Below are positions 61,218 to 64,000 of a stretch of 64,000 bases of DNA, in pieces. The DNA comes from Isoetes taiwanensis. Taxonomy: Eukaryota; Streptophyta; Lycopodiopsida; Isoetales; Isoetaceae. The stretch is taken from the NCBI GenBank assembly GCA_021234155.1, contig JAJEKV010000010.1:15159329-15223328 (forward strand). Direction: 5' to 3'. The first letter of the stretch is position 1. Each line of letters starts with the position of its first letter. The translations under genes and the position numbers were made by a program. The notes below the pieces were generated by a model. It saw only the letters and a program-made list of their open reading frames with translations, had not been told where the DNA came from and did not search any database.

Positions 61218-63110
61218 ATCGCTCTCTCCCAACCCCGCTCCATCTTTCACACAAGAACTATAACTCAATGCTTCACCATTTGCCCTCATAATGCTGTCGC
61301 TATGGAGCCTTCACCCCTGCTTCGCACTCACCTCGCCGGGTCCTTAACGCATCTCAAAACCCAATCGGCACGATATATTAAACGCATCACCAAGGCCATT
61401 TGAATCTTCATGATCCCATGGTTCCGCCATATATCAATAGGGCTTTGTTAGATGTGCATGCTTACCAAGAAAACTTACAATGGATGCGTAAATCAACTCC
61501 CCGGGTTGAAAATAAAGTGGACCTCCGTGATGTTACCATTACGGCGTAAGAGTAGTAGGCACTAAGTGGTGGTACAAAATCAAAAGTAAGGTCCATGGGC
61601 GTTCTAGCCAATTCAAAAGCCATATTAGTGGCACGCTGGATTTTCCTGTATTGTGTAAGAGGAAACTTCCCCCATAATAAAATTAGCCACCATCATTCTC
61701 TTGGCTATGACAACCGGCCATGATCCTGAAATCCACTGTGATGGATGTTCACAATGCTTTCCTTCACGATGGAGACATACAGAGGAACTATATATTGAGC
61801 TCCTCAAGATTACATACCACTGTGCTCCAGCACTTGCGTGCAAGCCCGTGAGAGGGCTAAGATGTTCTCAAACAATTCACTGTATAGAAAAATGGGCAAT
61901 TCTTATTAATTTGGCTTAGCCAGTATACAAGATACTAATCTATGTCAAGTAAACCCCATACTTTGATGATACTTTATCATTGTAAGTAATTCACCCCGCC
62001 CTAATGAAGTTCAATGTGCACTTTCTTTGTCTAAAAGTTTGTAATCCATGATTTGCATGAATTCACGCTGTTTCTGTTCAATCATATATATTTGAAACTA
62101 ACGATTTTTTTGGCTTGATCAAGAGATAGCATCAACGATTCACCAAATTTGATTATGCTAAATAGCAGGGTCAGTAACATCAATGGACACAGTCTCCGCA
62201 TCTTCATTGAGCCATCATGTGCCACTCCTGCGAGCCACCATAGTTTGGATCTTTCCTTACCAGCATCATAGGATGTTTAAATTCATATCCGATGGTGTCC
62301 ACTAGACTTGATCTTCTTTGTAGGCCTCTCACCATTTCATGGCCAAGCCCCCTCGCCAAGTCATTGATGCTCTCGAGTGTGTCCCGCTGGCCATTCTCAT
62401 CTAATCGCCGCATTGTTTTTAGGGGATGGCCATAAATCTACCCCGACATATGTCCGGGTTAACCAATCGCTGCCTCGCTTCGCTCAAAAGACAATCTGCT
62501 TTTGCATGTTTTTCATCGATCTTGCTTGATCCATGCCTCAAACCACATCGGCCTCGATAGAATGAGGTTTGTAGGGGCTGACAAGACGATTCCAATGGTG
62601 TTTTGCACCGCATTAAACCACTAAGAAGCTGATTGTAAGCTCTATTCAAAGACCAAAGATGTTAAAACATAGTCCCACTTCAATCGGGTATTATCCCGCT
62701 GGCCAAAAAATTGTGGGTTAGCTCATGAGACAAAAGTGTGGTGTTTCCATTGATACCGGGGAGTAGATATACCTATTCCATTTTATAACCATATCCCACT
62801 TCCAAGTTTGCTCCATGGACACTTCAATTATACACCTAAATTAAGGAGGATAACACATCCACATTTTGATATTTCCACGCGATCACCACATTGAGTTCCA
62901 AGAAATATCTGCTGTACCGCGAATCCATCCACTATGGAAATGGTGGCTCTGATATACACTCCAACAAGTCCCGAGACAATACATCCTGACTCTATCACGG
63001 GTAGTCTTGAAGCTGAATATATTGCCGCTTAGAAATGGCTGCCAGCCAAAATGGCTACACAAAATTTTCTTTGAACTTGACTTCGTGAGGGAGTTTCGAA
63101 TACCATTTTA
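61218..63110 (+). pseudogene. Ty1/copia RT-RNase H remnant
   Basis: Plus-strand copia pol in shifting frames. A TKWWYKIKSKVHG block at about 61569-61607 is the start of copia RT. Around 61737-61790 a MDVHNAFLH stretch (the family's QMDVKTAFLNG block) leads to a Y-I-S/P-like stretch. Around 62300-62360 a PLTISWPSPLA or HFMAKPLA-type stretch fits the region before RNase H. Near 63004-63050 a SLEAEYIAA block corresponds to the conserved STEAEYIAL of copia RNase H. The catalytic YVDD box was not confirmed. No LTRs were found. The LINE lies directly upstream, so it probably inserted into this element and separated it from its gag/integrase half. Confidence 0.7.
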
Positions 63111-63179
63111 TTGTGATAATCGGCGGCATTGCCTTGGCTCGATACTTTTACCCTGTTTCGATCCCAGATAAATTTACCT

Positions 63180-63770
63180 ACCGATCCTCGTGGTCTCCTC
63201 GACGTCCGTCGGAGACTCTGCTCGAGGTGCCGCAGACGCCACGCCGCCCGTACTCATCCCTGGCCGCCCAACTCTCGCGGTAATCGCTACGCCCGCGCTT
63301 CTCGGTATCCTCGGCTCGATCATCCACGCATCCCTCCTCCGGATCCCTACTTGGCCGCCGGTCGTTAACGGCGGACGTTATCCGGCCGAGGTGATCCTCT
63401 CCTCCGGGATTCCTGCTAATTCCTGACGCCGATCCCTCCTCCCCGATCAATCTCATCGGTAATGATAACGGCGACGAACTACCGAAGTTATTGATCCCCA
63501 CCGGATCTCGCACCACGGACGCTGATCCTCCTCCGGATCAACACCTCGTCAGTATTATCGATAAACGGACGGACTCCATCCGGCCGAGGTGATCCCTCCT
63601 CCTGATCACCCTACTATATCGATAATCCATGACGCTATCCGGCCGAGGTGATCCTCCTCCGGATCCCCGGACACTTCGGGACGCTGGATCCCTCCCTTCC
63701 GATCACCCCCATCGAAGCCGATAACGGCGACGCTTATCCGTTACTGTGGATCCCTCCTCCCCAGATCCCA
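63180..63770. repeat. GC-rich minisatellite, unit about 60-66 bases
   Basis: The core TCCGGCCGAGGTGATC occurs at 63381, 63579 and 63638, with diverged units between and around. The surrounding unit contains CCTCCTCCGGATC, GATAACGGCGACG and CATCGATAAC-type words. The spacing of 198 and 59 bases suggests a unit near 60-66 bases with indels. In one plus frame units read approximately as DNG-YPAEVIPPPD-type peptides, so it might once have been a repeat-containing protein region, but no single frame stays open. Confidence 0.75.
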
Positions 63771-64000
63771 TTGTCATTTGCCCCTCGTGGATTCCGGACA
63801 TTTAATATGAGAATGTTTGACGGTGAGAGATATCGTATGGACTAATCAGTGGTCTAAGTTTGAATTGTTCTTACGTAACGGACAAACCAATACAATGAGA
63901 ACGCGGACGTTTCCGACCACCTCCCGATCACCATCCGAGGTGGTTCATCCCCGCTGTCCGACGAAGTAGCCGGTGGCATGGAGGAGGATGCAATGCGGCC
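63771..64000. other. Sequence after minisatellite, nothing recognised
   Basis: A plus frame includes RMFDGERYRMD after the repeats, loosely like the start of a retroelement gag, followed by stops. This is not enough for a call, and the window ends here. Confidence 0.25.

Noticed and set aside
63178-63516. 112-codon minus-strand frame as an Arg/Gly-rich protein
   Set aside because: It is the reverse reading of the GC-rich minisatellite, and its composition follows from the repeat unit.
1-64000. CRISPR arrays, bacterial operons, rRNA or tRNA genes
   Set aside because: No regular short direct repeats with unique spacers, no prokaryotic gene organisation and no cloverleaf or rRNA-like sequence were seen; tRNA-like matches are only LTR primer binding sites.

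Overview
The window looks like nuclear DNA of a land plant with a large, repeat-dominated genome. I find no intact host gene, no tRNA or rRNA gene and no prokaryotic feature. What can be identified is retrotransposon DNA: a chromovirus-type Ty3/gypsy fragment, a non-chromoviral Ty3/gypsy element with very long LTRs, a nested Ty1/copia element with a plant-type initiator-Met tRNA primer site, a second copia fragment, short LTR elements without coding capacity, and a plant L1-type LINE. The species cannot be fixed from this sequence.

Layout. 0-5 kb: AT-rich sequence without recognised genes, with a three-copy tandem repeat at 3.6-4.2 kb. 5.1-6.7 kb: minus-strand chromovirus protease/RT remnant. 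7.1-9.0 kb: short LTR element without coding capacity. 9-15.6 kb: mostly unidentified, with a CATATG-rich satellite at 12.4-13.2 kb. 15.6-20.6 kb: three copies of an unidentified dispersed repeat. 20.6-25.9 kb: a strongly pyrimidine-biased tract, then unidentified sequence. 25.9-35.3 kb: a dimeric short LTR element (LTR-body-LTR-body-LTR) whose middle LTR is split by a 5.6 kb Ty1/copia element. 35.3-37.9 kb: unidentified, with a short protein-like segment. About 37.9-53.4 kb: a roughly 15 kb Ty3/gypsy element on the minus strand, with gag, protease, RT, RNase H and integrase remnants and a plus-strand (antisense) coding-like tract at 39.9-42.9 kb. 54.5-61.2 kb: a near full-length LINE with a poly(A) tail and a probable target-site duplication. 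61.2-63.1 kb: plus-strand copia RT/RNase H remnant. 63.2-63.8 kb: GC-rich minisatellite.

Nothing here works together as a pathway; the relationships are of nesting. The copia element inserted into an LTR of the dimeric element. The LINE inserted immediately upstream of copia pol sequence. Nearly every reading frame is broken by small indels, and repeat copies in the window differ mostly by 1-4 base indels. The exception is 56.1-57.9 kb, where the end of LINE ORF1 and the whole endonuclease domain stay open. Either that segment is younger, or base accuracy varies along the assembly. This caveat applies to every pseudogene call below.
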